Positions 16,360-25,978 of a stretch of DNA of 41,153 nt are shown piece by piece. Positions within the stretch are counted from its first letter, which is position 1, and each line of letters opens with the position of its first letter. This stretch comes from Hyphomicrobiales bacterium (GTDB lineage Bacteria; Pseudomonadota; Alphaproteobacteria; Rhizobiales; Devosiaceae). Position numbers and translations under genes: made by a program. The notes under the pieces were generated by a model. It was not told where the DNA came from. It saw only the letters and a list, made by a program, of their open reading frames with translations, and ran no database searches. The stretch lies in the NCBI GenBank assembly GCA_027065555.1, contig JAMONS010000049.1, forward strand, positions 1 to 41,153, given 5' to 3'.

Positions 16360-17645
16360 GTGTAAAAATCCTGCGTTCTTCAGTGCTTTCTTTTATTTCT
16401 GAGCCACAAAATATTGATGATGAGCAAAGCTATAAATATTTTGAGCATGGCGCATTGGCGATAAGGGGTGGCAAAATCATTGATATTGGTGATTTTGAAA
16501 ATGTGAAAAAACAAAATCCAAAAGCGCAAATAATTGATCATAGGCCTTATTTGTTGATGGCAGGATTTATTGATCCGCATATTCATTTTGTGCAAATGCA
16601 AGTGCTTGCCTCTTATGCGGCAAATTTACTTGAGTGGTTAAATAAATATACTTTTGTTGAGGAACAAAAATTTGCAGCTATTGAGCATGGAAAAATGATT
16701 GCTAAAGCATTTTTTGATGAATTAATAAATCATGGTACAACAACGGCTAGTGCTTTTTGCTCGGTACATTCAAATTCTGTTGAGGCATATTTTACGGAAG
16801 CAAAAAAGCGTAATATGCTTATGATTGGCGGCAAAGTTATGATGGATAGGGGCTGTCCAAAAGCTTTGCAAGATAATGCTCAACAATCTTATGATGAAAG
16901 CAAAGCACTGATTGAGAAGTGGCATGGGGTGGGGCGTGCAAAATATGCCATAACCCCAAGATTTGCTATTACTTCAACTCCAGAACAATTAGATCTTGCT
17001 GGCGCTTTATTAGAAGAAAATGCAACCTGCTATTTGCAAACTCACCTAAGCGAAAATAAAGAAGAAATAGCGCTCACTAGACAGCTTTATCCTATGCACA
17101 AGGATTATTTCTCAATTTATCAGCATTATGGGTTATTGGGTAATAAGAGCCTATTTGGTCACTCTATTCATTTATCTGATGCTGAAAAAAACATGATGGC
17201 TGAAAGTAATTCGGTTGCTGTTTCTTGCCCAACTTCAAATCTGTTTTTGGGTAGTGGATTATTTGATTTAGAGCAAATGAATAAAGCAGGAGTACGCTGC
17301 GCTGTTGCAACAGATATTGGCGGTGGAACTTCTTATTCAATGTTAAAAACATTTGATGAGTTTTATAAGGTTCAGCAATTAAATGGTAACCGTTTGAACC
17401 CGTTAATGTCATTTTATATGATGACTTTAGGTAATGCCAAAGCGCTTAGCCTTGAAAAAAATATTGGTAATTTAGAGGTGGGCTCTGATGCTGATATTGT
17501 GGTGTTAAATAGCAAGGCAACTTCTGCAATGGCTCTAAGGGCAAAAACTATATCGTCATTGAGTGAAGAATTATTTTTATTGCAAACTATGGGCGATGAT
17601 AGAGCAATAGAGCAGGTCTATATTGCTGGTGTTGCAATGAAATAA
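16356..17645 (+). CDS. guaD: Guanine deaminase (amidohydrolase type)
   Basis: This enzyme converts guanine to xanthine and ammonia, feeding XdhAB. The 429 residues belong to the amidohydrolase superfamily. The zinc-binding H-x-H is in FIDPHIHFVQ near residue 73, further metal ligands are expected in TCYLQTHLSE and LFGHSIHLS, and the catalytic aspartate is in VATDIGGGTSYSML. The length is near the usual 430-450. It overlaps puuD by four bases and is followed by glcB after 34 bases. It is unrelated in fold to the small deaminase at 1641-2243. Confidence 0.94.
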   Translation: MSVKILRSSVLSFISEPQNIDDEQSYKYFEHGALAIRGGKIIDIGDFENVKKQNPKAQIIDHRPYLLMAGFIDPHIHFVQMQVLASYAANLLEWLNKYTFVEEQKFAAIEHGKMIAKAFFDELINHGTTTASAFCSVHSNSVEAYFTEAKKRNMLMIGGKVMMDRGCPKALQDNAQQSYDESKALIEKWHGVGRAKYAITPRFAITSTPEQLDLAGALLEENATCYLQTHLSENKEEIALTRQLYPMHKDYFSIYQHYGLLGNKSLFGHSIHLSDAEKNMMAESNSVAVSCPTSNLFLGSGLFDLEQMNKAGVRCAVATDIGGGTSYSMLKTFDEFYKVQQLNGNRLNPLMSFYMMTLGNAKALSLEKNIGNLEVGSDADIVVLNSKATSAMALRAKTISSLSEELFLLQTMGDDRAIEQVYIAGVAMK

Positions 17646-17679
17646 AGTATATATTTATAATATAATTTAGGAGAGTTTA

Positions 17680-19875
17680 ATGTCATCATATGAAAATCGC
17701 TCAGGGCTAAAAATTGAGAAAGAGCTATTAGGTTTTGTTGAAAATCAAGCGCTAAAAGGTACTGACATAAAGGCTGATAGCTTTTGGTCTGGCTTTGCCA
17801 ATATGGTGAAAATTGCTATGCCACGCAATGTTGTGTTGTTGGCAAAGCGTGATGAATTGCAAAGTAAAATTGATGATTGGCATAAAGAGAATGGTGCGGT
17901 GGCTGACGATTATCAGGCCTATGAGGGTTTCTTAAAAGAAATTGGCTATTTGGTTGATGAGCCAGCAGATTTTGAAATTTCTAGTAAAAATTTAGATGAA
18001 GAAATCTCAAATATTTGTGGCCCTCAGCTGGTTGTGCCAGTGTCAAACGCTCGCTTTGCGCTAAATGCCGCTAATGCTCGTTGGGGATCACTCTATGATG
18101 CTTTTTATGGCACGGATGTCATCTCTAAAACGGGTGAATTAGCGCCAGCAAAACAATATAATGTAAAACGAGGGGATGCGGTTTTTGCTAAAGCTAGCGA
18201 GTTCCTAGATACAGTTTTTCCGCTGGTTAATGGCTCACATGCAGATGTGTTGGCATATTTTGTTGAGAATAATGAATTGCTGGCAGGTGAAAAAGATGGC
18301 GCTAGTAAGCTTAAAGATGAGGGGCAATTTGTTGGTTATTTAATTGAGGGCGATAAGCAAAGATTGTTATTGAAAAATAATAGTCTGCATGTTGAATTAT
18401 TGATTGATAGGGAAAGTCAAATTGGCGCAGTGCATAAGGCTGGGCTAGCCGATATTATTGTTGAAAGTGCTATTAGCACTATTCAAGATTGTGAAGATTC
18501 GGTTGCGGCGGTTGATGCTAGCGATAAGGTTGCGGTCTATAAAAATTGGCTTGGGCTCATGGATGGCACGCTTAAGGAAAGTTTTGAAAAGGGCGGCAAA
18601 ATTATTAATCGCCAACTTAGCGAGGACAGAAAATATCAAGGGGTCAATGGGCATGAATTAGTGCTTAAGGGACAGGCGCTTTTATTGGTGCGAAATGTTG
18701 GGCATCTTATGAGTACAGATGCAATATTAGATCAAAATGGTGCGCCAATAGGTGAGGGGCTAATGGATGCGCTCATTACCACGCTTTGCGCTATGAGCGG
18801 TCTAAAAGATAAGTTAAATTCAAAAACTGGCTCTATTTATATTGTGAAGCCAAAAATGCATGGGCCAGATGAAGTTGAATTTGCTTGTGATATTTTCTCT
18901 ATGGTTGAGGATATCCTATCCTTGCCAAAAAATACTATCAAAATTGGCATAATGGACGAGGAACGCCGCACTTCGGCTAATCTTAAGGCGTGTATTTATG
19001 CGGCACGAGAGAGATTGTTTTTTATCAATACTGGCTTTTTAGATAGAACTGGCGATGAAATTCATACTTCAATGCAGGCTGGGCCTGTCTTGCGTAAAGA
19101 TGAGATTAAGAGCGAAAAATGGATTAAAGCCTATGAGGATAGAAATGTACTGATTGGTCTTAATTGCGGATTATCCGGCAAAGCGCAAATTGGCAAGGGC
19201 ATGTGGGCAATTCCTGATAATATGGCGGAGATGTTGGCAACAAAAGCCATGCACCCAAATATGGGGGCAAATTGCGCTTGGGTTCCCTCACCAACGGCTG
19301 CAACATTACATGCCTTGCATTATCATGAAATTGATGTGTTTGAAGCACAAAAACGCCGTCATATATTCTTGTCGCCGTTGCTCGCTACGACACCCCCGCC
19401 TAATGAAAAAACACCGAGCTTATCTGAGTTGTTTTCTATGCCAGTGCTTGATGTTAACTCGCTTAGCAAGCAAGAAATAATGCGTGAATTAGAGAATAAT
19501 GCGCAAGGGATTTTGGGTTATGTAGTGCGGTGGATTGATAATGGGGTTGGCTGTTCAAAAGTGCCTGACATTAATAATGTTGGTCTAATGGAAGATAGAG
19601 CGACTTGTCGTATTTCATCACAAGCGATTGCTAATTGGCTTGAGCATGGGGTTGTGAGTCAAGATGAGGTGCGAGCGATTTTTGAAAAAATGGCAAAAAT
19701 TGTTGATGAGCAAAATAAGGGCGATGCGCAATATGTGCCAATGGCAGGGGATTTTGAAAATTCCATTGCCTTTGATGCGGCTTTAAGATTGGCTATTGAG
19801 GGGGCGGTGCAACCTTCTGGTTATACTGAGCCGATCTTGCATGAAATGCGGGCAAAGAAAAAGGCGCTTAGTTAA
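17680..19875 (+). CDS. glcB: Malate synthase G
   Basis: This enzyme condenses glyoxylate and acetyl-CoA to malate. The 731 residues match the monomeric G isoform in length and carry KTGSIYIVKPKMHGPDEVEF, the acid segment GIMDEERRTSANL and NTGFLDRTGDEIHTSM. AGGAGA lies before the ATG at 17680. It follows guaD by 34 bases with no clear terminator, so it may be expressed with the purine genes and use glyoxylate made by ureidoglycolate lyase, as well as glyoxylate from isocitrate lyase. It converges with the hydrolase gene on the other strand; the two stop codons share the bases TTAA. Confidence 0.97.
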   Translation: MSSYENRSGLKIEKELLGFVENQALKGTDIKADSFWSGFANMVKIAMPRNVVLLAKRDELQSKIDDWHKENGAVADDYQAYEGFLKEIGYLVDEPADFEISSKNLDEEISNICGPQLVVPVSNARFALNAANARWGSLYDAFYGTDVISKTGELAPAKQYNVKRGDAVFAKASEFLDTVFPLVNGSHADVLAYFVENNELLAGEKDGASKLKDEGQFVGYLIEGDKQRLLLKNNSLHVELLIDRESQIGAVHKAGLADIIVESAISTIQDCEDSVAAVDASDKVAVYKNWLGLMDGTLKESFEKGGKIINRQLSEDRKYQGVNGHELVLKGQALLLVRNVGHLMSTDAILDQNGAPIGEGLMDALITTLCAMSGLKDKLNSKTGSIYIVKPKMHGPDEVEFACDIFSMVEDILSLPKNTIKIGIMDEERRTSANLKACIYAARERLFFINTGFLDRTGDEIHTSMQAGPVLRKDEIKSEKWIKAYEDRNVLIGLNCGLSGKAQIGKGMWAIPDNMAEMLATKAMHPNMGANCAWVPSPTAATLHALHYHEIDVFEAQKRRHIFLSPLLATTPPPNEKTPSLSELFSMPVLDVNSLSKQEIMRELENNAQGILGYVVRWIDNGVGCSKVPDINNVGLMEDRATCRISSQAIANWLEHGVVSQDEVRAIFEKMAKIVDEQNKGDAQYVPMAGDFENSIAFDAALRLAIEGAVQPSGYTEPILHEMRAKKKALS

Positions 19876-21509
19876 ATATCATATATTGGAAGCTCTAGCT
19901 TGCTGGGATATTGCTCATTATGAAAAATTTCTTGTTTCGCTATTTTTAGCTCGGTAGCGCTCAAAATGGATTCGCTCGTTCCCGGATTGCGAGAAAAGCG
20001 TGGAGCTGCGCCAGAAGATATTTGCAAGCGCAAACGATGGCCTGTTTGGAATTGATGGGCGAAATTATGTAAATCTATTTCAATTTGCCAAATTCCTGAT
20101 TTATCTTTTTTTGCATTGTCGGGGTTTAAGCGAATAAAACCATCGCAAATATTTGTTGATTTCCCGTTGGGCGCAACATCGCAAAGCCGAGCAAAAAAAT
20201 CACTATAATCAAGGCTTGAGCGTGCAAACAAAGTCAGTTTTGGCTGGCCAATAAAGCTAAGTGGTTTTGTTAAAACCTCGCCTGTAAATATTATTACATC
20301 ATTTCTCGCTTCTAACTCACGATTATCTTTTGCTCCTGCTCCATTAAAGGCAAAAATTGCGCCGCCCAAATTTGGAGTTGGATCATTTGGGTCATATATA
20401 TATTTACTTGGCTGCTCTTTATCTGTTGGACTATTTGAAGAAAGATTATCTTTTGAGAGAAATTGAGTTTCAACGCTAGCATTAGGTGGCGGAAAGCTCT
20501 CATATTCTTTCCATTGATCAAGCCCTGAAATATGAATGCGAACTGGCTTTTTTCGTAATGTTGAAAAGTCGTCTTTAAGGTGGGCACGCATCCAGTCAAG
20601 GGTAGATTTTACGCCTTCGGCTATGAGTTTTGGGTGAACATGAAACCATGGGCCAATAGTTAGATAGGGGTTGTTACCTGCAACTTTGAGGGTTTTATAA
20701 TCACGAATTAGCTGATCGAGAATAAAATCATACCAGCCAGATACAAAGAAATTGGGGGGAGTTTTTTCGTTCAATAAATCACTATGATCAATCTTTTTCC
20801 AAATCTTTTCATCATTGATGTAATCGTTCATCCAATCTCGCCAAAAAGGAACTTTTTCATTGCAAGCCGTAATATCAGCTTCAATTAGAGGAAGAGTTTT
20901 TGCAGCCTCCACTGTGCGCTTTTGAATTTTCCCAGACAATACATTAAAGGTGAATTTAAGAGGAGATTCTTCTAATCCCTTTATGAGCTGCATCCATGAA
21001 AGCCATAATTGCAAATCAATCGCGCCTTTTGGCATCATGACTGAGCGATATTCTGAACTTACTATATGAGTAGAAAGTGCCGATTTTTCTGGCATTAAAT
21101 CACAAATAGCCCACTGCACATATCCGAGATAAGATGGGCCAGTTGTGCCTAATCTGCCATCAAACCAGCTTTGCTCTTTCAGCCAATCAAGAGTTGCTAT
21201 TCCATCGTCTCTTTCGCTAATTAATGGGTCAACTTCACCTTCCGATCCATCTGTGCCACGACAGGCTTGCAAAATAGTGATAAAACCTCTCTCAGCATAA
21301 ATTTGAGCAAATGTTTTAAATCCTGCACGTAAATATGGAGTGCGAATTAGGATTGTAGGGAAAGGGCCATCGCCTTTTGGAAAATAAATATCACTAAGCA
21401 GTGTGATATTGTCTTTCATATTCATAGAGGCGTTTTTTTCGCATCTGATTGAATATTGTTTTTTGCCAAAGTTATTTTTTTTTGCTGCTAGAAAAGTTGC
21501 GATGCTCAT
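19872..21509 (-). CDS. CocE/NonD-family alpha/beta hydrolase (peptidase S15-like)
   Basis: A 545-residue hydrolase of the X-Pro dipeptidyl-peptidase/cocaine esterase family. The N-terminal alpha/beta hydrolase domain has ILIRTPYLRAGF, the oxyanion region QACRGTDGSEGE and the nucleophile serine S126 in GTTGPSYLGYVQW. The C-terminal jelly-roll-like domain (RLCDVAPNGKSTNICDGFIRL, HRLRLQISSGAAPRFSRN) is complete. No signal peptide is evident. GAGG seven bases upstream supports the ATG at 21509. The substrate (ester, amide or acyl amino acid) cannot be told. It lies upstream of nothing obvious in purine metabolism except ade, which precedes it on the same strand by 35 bases, so the two may be co-transcribed. 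Confidence 0.9.
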   Translation of the reverse strand: MSIATFLAAKKNNFGKKQYSIRCEKNASMNMKDNITLLSDIYFPKGDGPFPTILIRTPYLRAGFKTFAQIYAERGFITILQACRGTDGSEGEVDPLISERDDGIATLDWLKEQSWFDGRLGTTGPSYLGYVQWAICDLMPEKSALSTHIVSSEYRSVMMPKGAIDLQLWLSWMQLIKGLEESPLKFTFNVLSGKIQKRTVEAAKTLPLIEADITACNEKVPFWRDWMNDYINDEKIWKKIDHSDLLNEKTPPNFFVSGWYDFILDQLIRDYKTLKVAGNNPYLTIGPWFHVHPKLIAEGVKSTLDWMRAHLKDDFSTLRKKPVRIHISGLDQWKEYESFPPPNASVETQFLSKDNLSSNSPTDKEQPSKYIYDPNDPTPNLGGAIFAFNGAGAKDNRELEARNDVIIFTGEVLTKPLSFIGQPKLTLFARSSLDYSDFFARLCDVAPNGKSTNICDGFIRLNPDNAKKDKSGIWQIEIDLHNFAHQFQTGHRLRLQISSGAAPRFSRNPGTSESILSATELKIAKQEIFHNEQYPSKLELPIYDI

Positions 21510-21544
21510 GATTTACCTCTTTTTTTGAGGTTAGTTTTGCAGAA

Positions 21545-23254
21545 TCAGTCAATAAAGTCAAAACTATCGACATCAAAAAGTCCCATGTCAGTCATTTTAA
21601 GATGCGGAATAACTGGTAATGCTAGAAAAGAAATTTGTAGAAAAGGCTCGGGCAGGGTGCAACCAAGATCCTTTGCGCTATCTCGTAATATCTCAAGCTT
21701 CTTTGCAACGCTTTCAAATGGTTGTTCGCTCATTAGACCTGCAATCGGCAAAGCAATTTCGGCGCTAATTTTGCCCTCATTAGCAACAGCAAAACCGCCA
21801 TTTATTTCTATAACTCTATTAACTGCAAGCGCCATATCTTCGTCATTTGCGCCCACCACAATAATATTATGGCTATCATGACTGACGGAGGAGGCTATTG
21901 CGCCATTTTTGAGACCAAAGCCTGTAACAAAGGAGCGCCCAATATTACCATTTTTTCCATGACGCTCAATTACCGCAACTTTTATCACGTCTTGATTTAT
22001 ATCAGCGATTAGACCTTTATCTGTTACCTCTAAATTTGCGTCTTCACGAAATGTAATAATTAGGCCGGGTTTAACGCCAATTACTGGGGTTAGGTTTTGC
22101 CCTGCTTTTGGTTGGCAAATAAAATTATCAGGCTTTACTGGCTTGGCTTTCATTGAATTAAGCCCAACTGGTTCTATATTTTTTCTGGTGGCAAATAGCT
22201 GAGGGGTAACTAAACGTCCCCCTGAAATTACTTTGTTAATTTTGCAAGTCTCAAGATTATCTAACAAAACAATATCAGCACGATAACCTGGGCCAATTAT
22301 TCCACGATCACTAAGCCCAAAAATTCTAGCGGCAGAATGAGAGGCAGCACGATATACATGGTGTAAGGGGCGACCTTTAGCAATTAAACGCCTAATTAGT
22401 GCATCAAGATGGCCCTCGTGCGCAATATCAAGAGGATTTCTATCATCGGTGCAAAGTGCCATAAAGCTAGATGTGTTTTCGTCTAATAATTCAGCTAGAG
22501 CTTCTAAATCTTTTGAAACAGAGCCTTCACGAATTAGAATGTTCATGCCTTTAAGCAGTTTCTCTTTTGCCTCTTTTAAGCTAGTTGCTTCGTGATCAGT
22601 ATGAATTTTTGCGGCCATATAGCCATTAAGATCTTTACCTGACAACAGGGGAGCGTGGCCATCAATATGCTTGTCTTGAAAAGCGTGAAGTTTGGCGATG
22701 ATATCAGGGTCAGAATTTAGAACACCTGGAAAGTTCATCATCTCAGCTAGACCAATGACCTTCTCGTGATCAGCAAGAGGCAAAATATCTTCAATGGAAA
22801 GTTCAGCTCCTGAGGTTTCAAATTTTGTGGCGGGAACACAAGAAGAGAGGTTTATGCGAATATCCATTATGGCAACATTAGCGCATTCAAGAAAATATTT
22901 AATGCCTTTTATTCCTATGACATTGGCTATTTCGTGCGGGTCGCAAATTACTGTTGTTACACCATAGGGCAGGACGCAGCGATCAAACTCTAATGGGGTG
23001 ACGAGGGAAGATTCAATATGAAGGTGGGTATCTATAAAACCGGGGACTGCAAATAAATTAGTGCCATCAATTTGTTCTTTGCCGTGATAAATATCATGAG
23101 TGCCAACAATGCGATTGTTGGTGATAGCGATATCTGAGCGGTTAATTGCACCGCTTATTACGTCTAATAATTGCACATTCTTTATAACTAGATCAGCTTT
23201 TTTAGTGCCTTTTCCAGCTTGTATCATATCTATGAGGGTGTTTTTTGAAATCAT
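21545..23254 (-). CDS. ade: Adenine deaminase
   Basis: This enzyme converts adenine to hypoxanthine, the entry point of adenine into the xanthine dehydrogenase route. The 569 residues are normal for the amidohydrolase-type enzyme: the metal motif FIDTHLHIESS near residue 73, TTVICDPHEIANV, the catalytic acid region MALCTDDRNPLDIAHEGH, and the C-terminal HDSHNIIVVGANDEDMA. The start at 23254 has only a weak AGAAG upstream, which lies in one arm of an inverted repeat. The preceding gene on this strand (GGDEF protein) ends 65 bases before. Confidence 0.95.
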   Translation of the reverse strand: MISKNTLIDMIQAGKGTKKADLVIKNVQLLDVISGAINRSDIAITNNRIVGTHDIYHGKEQIDGTNLFAVPGFIDTHLHIESSLVTPLEFDRCVLPYGVTTVICDPHEIANVIGIKGIKYFLECANVAIMDIRINLSSCVPATKFETSGAELSIEDILPLADHEKVIGLAEMMNFPGVLNSDPDIIAKLHAFQDKHIDGHAPLLSGKDLNGYMAAKIHTDHEATSLKEAKEKLLKGMNILIREGSVSKDLEALAELLDENTSSFMALCTDDRNPLDIAHEGHLDALIRRLIAKGRPLHHVYRAASHSAARIFGLSDRGIIGPGYRADIVLLDNLETCKINKVISGGRLVTPQLFATRKNIEPVGLNSMKAKPVKPDNFICQPKAGQNLTPVIGVKPGLIITFREDANLEVTDKGLIADINQDVIKVAVIERHGKNGNIGRSFVTGFGLKNGAIASSVSHDSHNIIVVGANDEDMALAVNRVIEINGGFAVANEGKISAEIALPIAGLMSEQPFESVAKKLEILRDSAKDLGCTLPEPFLQISFLALPVIPHLKMTDMGLFDVDSFDFID

Positions 23255-23258
23255 TTTC

Positions 23259-23333
23259 TAGCTTCTAATTGTTTAAGATTTAGAATGGGAACAACATGTT
23301 GCTAGGTCAAGCAAAATTATCAATTAGAAGCTA
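23259..23333 (-). promoter_or_regulatory. Inverted repeat covering the ade ribosome binding site
   Basis: Two perfect 13-base complementary arms, 23259-23271 and 23321-23333, are 49 bases apart. On the minus-strand transcript the first arm is the last codons and stop of the GGDEF gene, and the second ends four bases before the ade ATG and contains the AGAAG. A 10-base palindrome, CAACATGTTG (23292-23301), lies between them. The pairing would hide the ade start region until a ribosome finishes the upstream gene. Confidence 0.5.
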
Positions 23334-25587
23334 CTTGGTCGCCCCAAACTTCAATTTCATCAGACATACCAGCTGATTGCTTGACTTTATTTTTTGAATT
23401 TTCAAGCGCCATTTGTATCCATTCTGCTTGCGAAGAAAGTGAGAATAAATCGCCCTGAAAACTCATGCAACCCATACGCGCTAAGAAATCTTTTTGCTCA
23501 ATGCTATCAACTCCATCTGCTGTCACTTCAACACCAATGGCACGAGCTAACCATACAACAGCGTGGGTGATTGCTTCTGGGTCGGGTGATTGTGCTAATT
23601 GTGCGATGAATGAGCGAGATATTTTTATACGATCAACTTGAAATTCTTGTAATAATCTCAATGAGGTAAAGCCTGTGCCGAAATCTCCTAAAGCGATGCG
23701 AACTCCGTTTTCTCTAAACTTGTTCAAATTATCTATAGTAATAGTTTCAGCATTTGTGAGGGTGCATTCATTAATTTCTAATTCTAAATCAGAGGGTTTA
23801 ATTCCAGTTTTGTCGATAATTGAAAATAACCTATCAAAGAATTTTGGATTGCTTAGTTGTGCTGAAAAAATGCGAACCGCCATTATTTGCCCCGGAGTTT
23901 TAGCTCCAGCTTTACATGCCCAGCTAAGCAATAGTTCGCCAACAACTTCTATTAAGCCACAGGTTTTTGCGATGGGTAGAAAGGTCTCAGGTTCGATAGT
24001 TCCAAGTTTTGGGTGCTGCCATTCTAACTTTGCCTCTACGCCAATTATGTCTGTTCCATTTTTTCGCACAAGATGATCGAAAACAACTCGTAATTGGTTT
24101 TTATCAATGAGGGCTTTTCTAAGTTCGGTTTCTATAAGCTGTCTATGTTGCACAGCTTCATTCATTTGCTCTTGATATAATTTATATTGATTGCGGCCAT
24201 TTTCTTTAGCAGCATAAAGTGCGATATCTGCTTGGCGGGTTAATTCTTCACCGTTAAAATCTGAATTTGAAGCAAGAGAAACTCCAATAGAAACCCCAAC
24301 AAATGCTTGACCAGCTTTTAAGTTAAATGGTTTGCGAATTGCTTCAACCATTCTAGAGCAGACAGCCTCTATGTCAGTAAGTGAAGTAACAGAATTAACG
24401 ACTATTGCAAATTCATCACCACCAATGCGTGTGATTACATCTGAATTACGAACTAGTGGTTGCAAGCGTGTTGCTACTTCACAAATAAGTTCATCACCAG
24501 CTTGATGACCAAGAGTGTCATTGACTATTTTGAAGCGATCTAAATCAAGAATTAGTAGGGCAATTCGATTGTCCTTGCTTTTGATATTGCTTATTGCTTC
24601 TAACAATGAGCTTTCAAATTTTGCTCGGTTGCCTAAGCCTGTCAAAGGATCGTGATAGGCTAAATGTTGTGCTTCAGCACGACCTCTTTGAAGTTCTTTT
24701 GTTGATTTATTTAAGCGCATTACTAATAATGTAATAATAAATGAAGCAAAAAGAGCAATCATAATTAGTGCTGGTGCAATTTCAACAAACATCTCAGCGC
24801 CAGGATAATCTGGCTGCCATAAGAAGTTGGTGATTATTTCGCCATTCATATTTTTGATAGGCAGAACCACTTCACCTTCAGGAGTATCAGAGCTGAGTGA
24901 AAAATATCCCCCCTTTAGAAGTAATAAATCATATAATTCGAGCGCTAATTCATCATTAAGAAACTCAATACTTATATGAATATATTCTTTACCTGCTCCT
25001 TGCTCGCCAACTCGCTTGTCGCTAGCTATGGGCATTAATGAAATAATAGCTGGCTTGCCTTCAATCTTAGCAACATCAACAATATTTGGGATGCTTCCTG
25101 AGTGACCGTAAATATAAGAACTTAATGCTCCTTGCCAATTTATCTCTTTTAGCCGTCGTGCAAACGGTTCAAGCACCTCTCGGGATTTTTCAAAACTTTC
25201 TGGTAAAGCGGTCATTCCATCACTCATGGCGTAGAGCGCAATTAGGTCTGGATTTAATAAATATGTGCGATCGTGGCCAAAAAACTCATTCATTCCTTTT
25301 CCAAGATTAGTTTCAATCCATTTAAAATCAAAATTTCCTTGAACTGCTTTTAGTGCTTTATCCCAGGCAACTGCGTCTGCTTGTTCTTTTATTATAAGTA
25401 CTTTTTGCTGATTTATAGCGTGGGAAACTAGCTTCATCTGACGCGTAACAGCAGCCTCATCATTGCGAGATGCTGTCCAAAACATGAAGGAGCCAAATGA
25501 TGTAAGTGTTACAACGACTGCCAGGATAATTGGCAATAATACACGATAAGAAAAACGCCAATTCTCACTTTTTGATAGTTTTTGCAT
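23320..25587 (-). CDS. CHASE4-GGDEF protein with degenerate EAL domain
   Basis: A membrane-bound diguanylate cyclase candidate of 755 residues. One helix lies near residues 15-35, a periplasmic CHASE4-like sensor follows, and a second helix is near 270-290. The GGDEF domain is intact (RIGGDEFAIV near residue 390), with an inhibitory-site R-N-S-D five residues before the motif. The EAL domain (about 500-745) is eroded: the usual N-L-S is R-I-F-S, D-D-F-G-T-G is G-D-F-G-T-G, L-K-I-D is I-K-I-S, and E-G-V-E is D-G-V-D, while the glutamate in V-E-A and the Q-G pair remain. I infer c-di-GMP synthesis without hydrolysis, the EAL perhaps binding c-di-GMP or a partner. Confidence 0.92.
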   Translation of the reverse strand: MQKLSKSENWRFSYRVLLPIILAVVVTLTSFGSFMFWTASRNDEAAVTRQMKLVSHAINQQKVLIIKEQADAVAWDKALKAVQGNFDFKWIETNLGKGMNEFFGHDRTYLLNPDLIALYAMSDGMTALPESFEKSREVLEPFARRLKEINWQGALSSYIYGHSGSIPNIVDVAKIEGKPAIISLMPIASDKRVGEQGAGKEYIHISIEFLNDELALELYDLLLLKGGYFSLSSDTPEGEVVLPIKNMNGEIITNFLWQPDYPGAEMFVEIAPALIMIALFASFIITLLVMRLNKSTKELQRGRAEAQHLAYHDPLTGLGNRAKFESSLLEAISNIKSKDNRIALLILDLDRFKIVNDTLGHQAGDELICEVATRLQPLVRNSDVITRIGGDEFAIVVNSVTSLTDIEAVCSRMVEAIRKPFNLKAGQAFVGVSIGVSLASNSDFNGEELTRQADIALYAAKENGRNQYKLYQEQMNEAVQHRQLIETELRKALIDKNQLRVVFDHLVRKNGTDIIGVEAKLEWQHPKLGTIEPETFLPIAKTCGLIEVVGELLLSWACKAGAKTPGQIMAVRIFSAQLSNPKFFDRLFSIIDKTGIKPSDLELEINECTLTNAETITIDNLNKFRENGVRIALGDFGTGFTSLRLLQEFQVDRIKISRSFIAQLAQSPDPEAITHAVVWLARAIGVEVTADGVDSIEQKDFLARMGCMSFQGDLFSLSSQAEWIQMALENSKNKVKQSAGMSDEIEVWGDQVASN

Positions 25588-25703
25588 TTATTATTACCCA
25601 ATAGTTCATTCCCAAAGACACATTAGGGTGAATTGCGTAAAATAAAAGTTATCTCAAAAGGATAAAATAGATTGATAGTTAATCAAATATTACTGGAAAG
25701 GTC

Positions 25704-25795
25704 GAGGGAGGACATTTGGGAATATTGGTATTAAATACCACTGTATCCTCCCTCTAAAGAATGTGGCCGAGGACGCAATGGCCACATCCTATTCT
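25704..25795. ncRNA. Structured element A (candidate RNA or palindromic repeat)
   Basis: Three stems are visible. Stem 1 pairs 25704-25712 with 25746-25754 (9 bp), enclosing an unpaired GGGAAT at 25718-25723 and stem 2 (TGGTAT-TAA-ATACCA, 25726-25740). Stem 3 pairs ATGTGGCC with GGCCACAT (25761-25768, 25780-25787) around a loop containing GAGGACGCA, followed by CTATTCT. It shares architecture, loop and bulge with element B at 26519-26616, although the stem sequences differ. It lies in the divergent spacer between the GGDEF gene and the Lrp gene. The strand of transcription is not clear, and no U-tract terminator follows. Confidence 0.5.
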
Positions 25796-25902
25796 TAAAA
25801 TAGAAAAAAATTACTAATTACATTGGGAAATTTACTTAAAGAAAATATTTCTTTATAGTCTCATTGTGTGCATTCCTATGAGTATATATAATAGGATTTA
25901 TC

Positions 25903-25935
25903 AGGGATATTATCCCTAACTTAGAACTATTCTAA
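25903..25935. promoter_or_regulatory. Candidate Lrp-type operator pair
   Basis: Two palindromes lie just upstream of the Lrp/AsnC gene: AGGGAT-ATT-ATCCCT at 25903-25917 and TTAGAA-CTA-TTCTAA at 25921-25935. The second resembles the TAG...CTA arms of Lrp-family binding sites, and the position 44 bases before the ATG suits autoregulation, which is common in this family. The rest of the 391-base spacer (25588-25978) holds element A and AT-rich sequence without another gene. Confidence 0.45.
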
Positions 25936-25978
25936 ACAAATATCAAGAGTTTTTACTAAATTTTACAGGGGATGTGAA

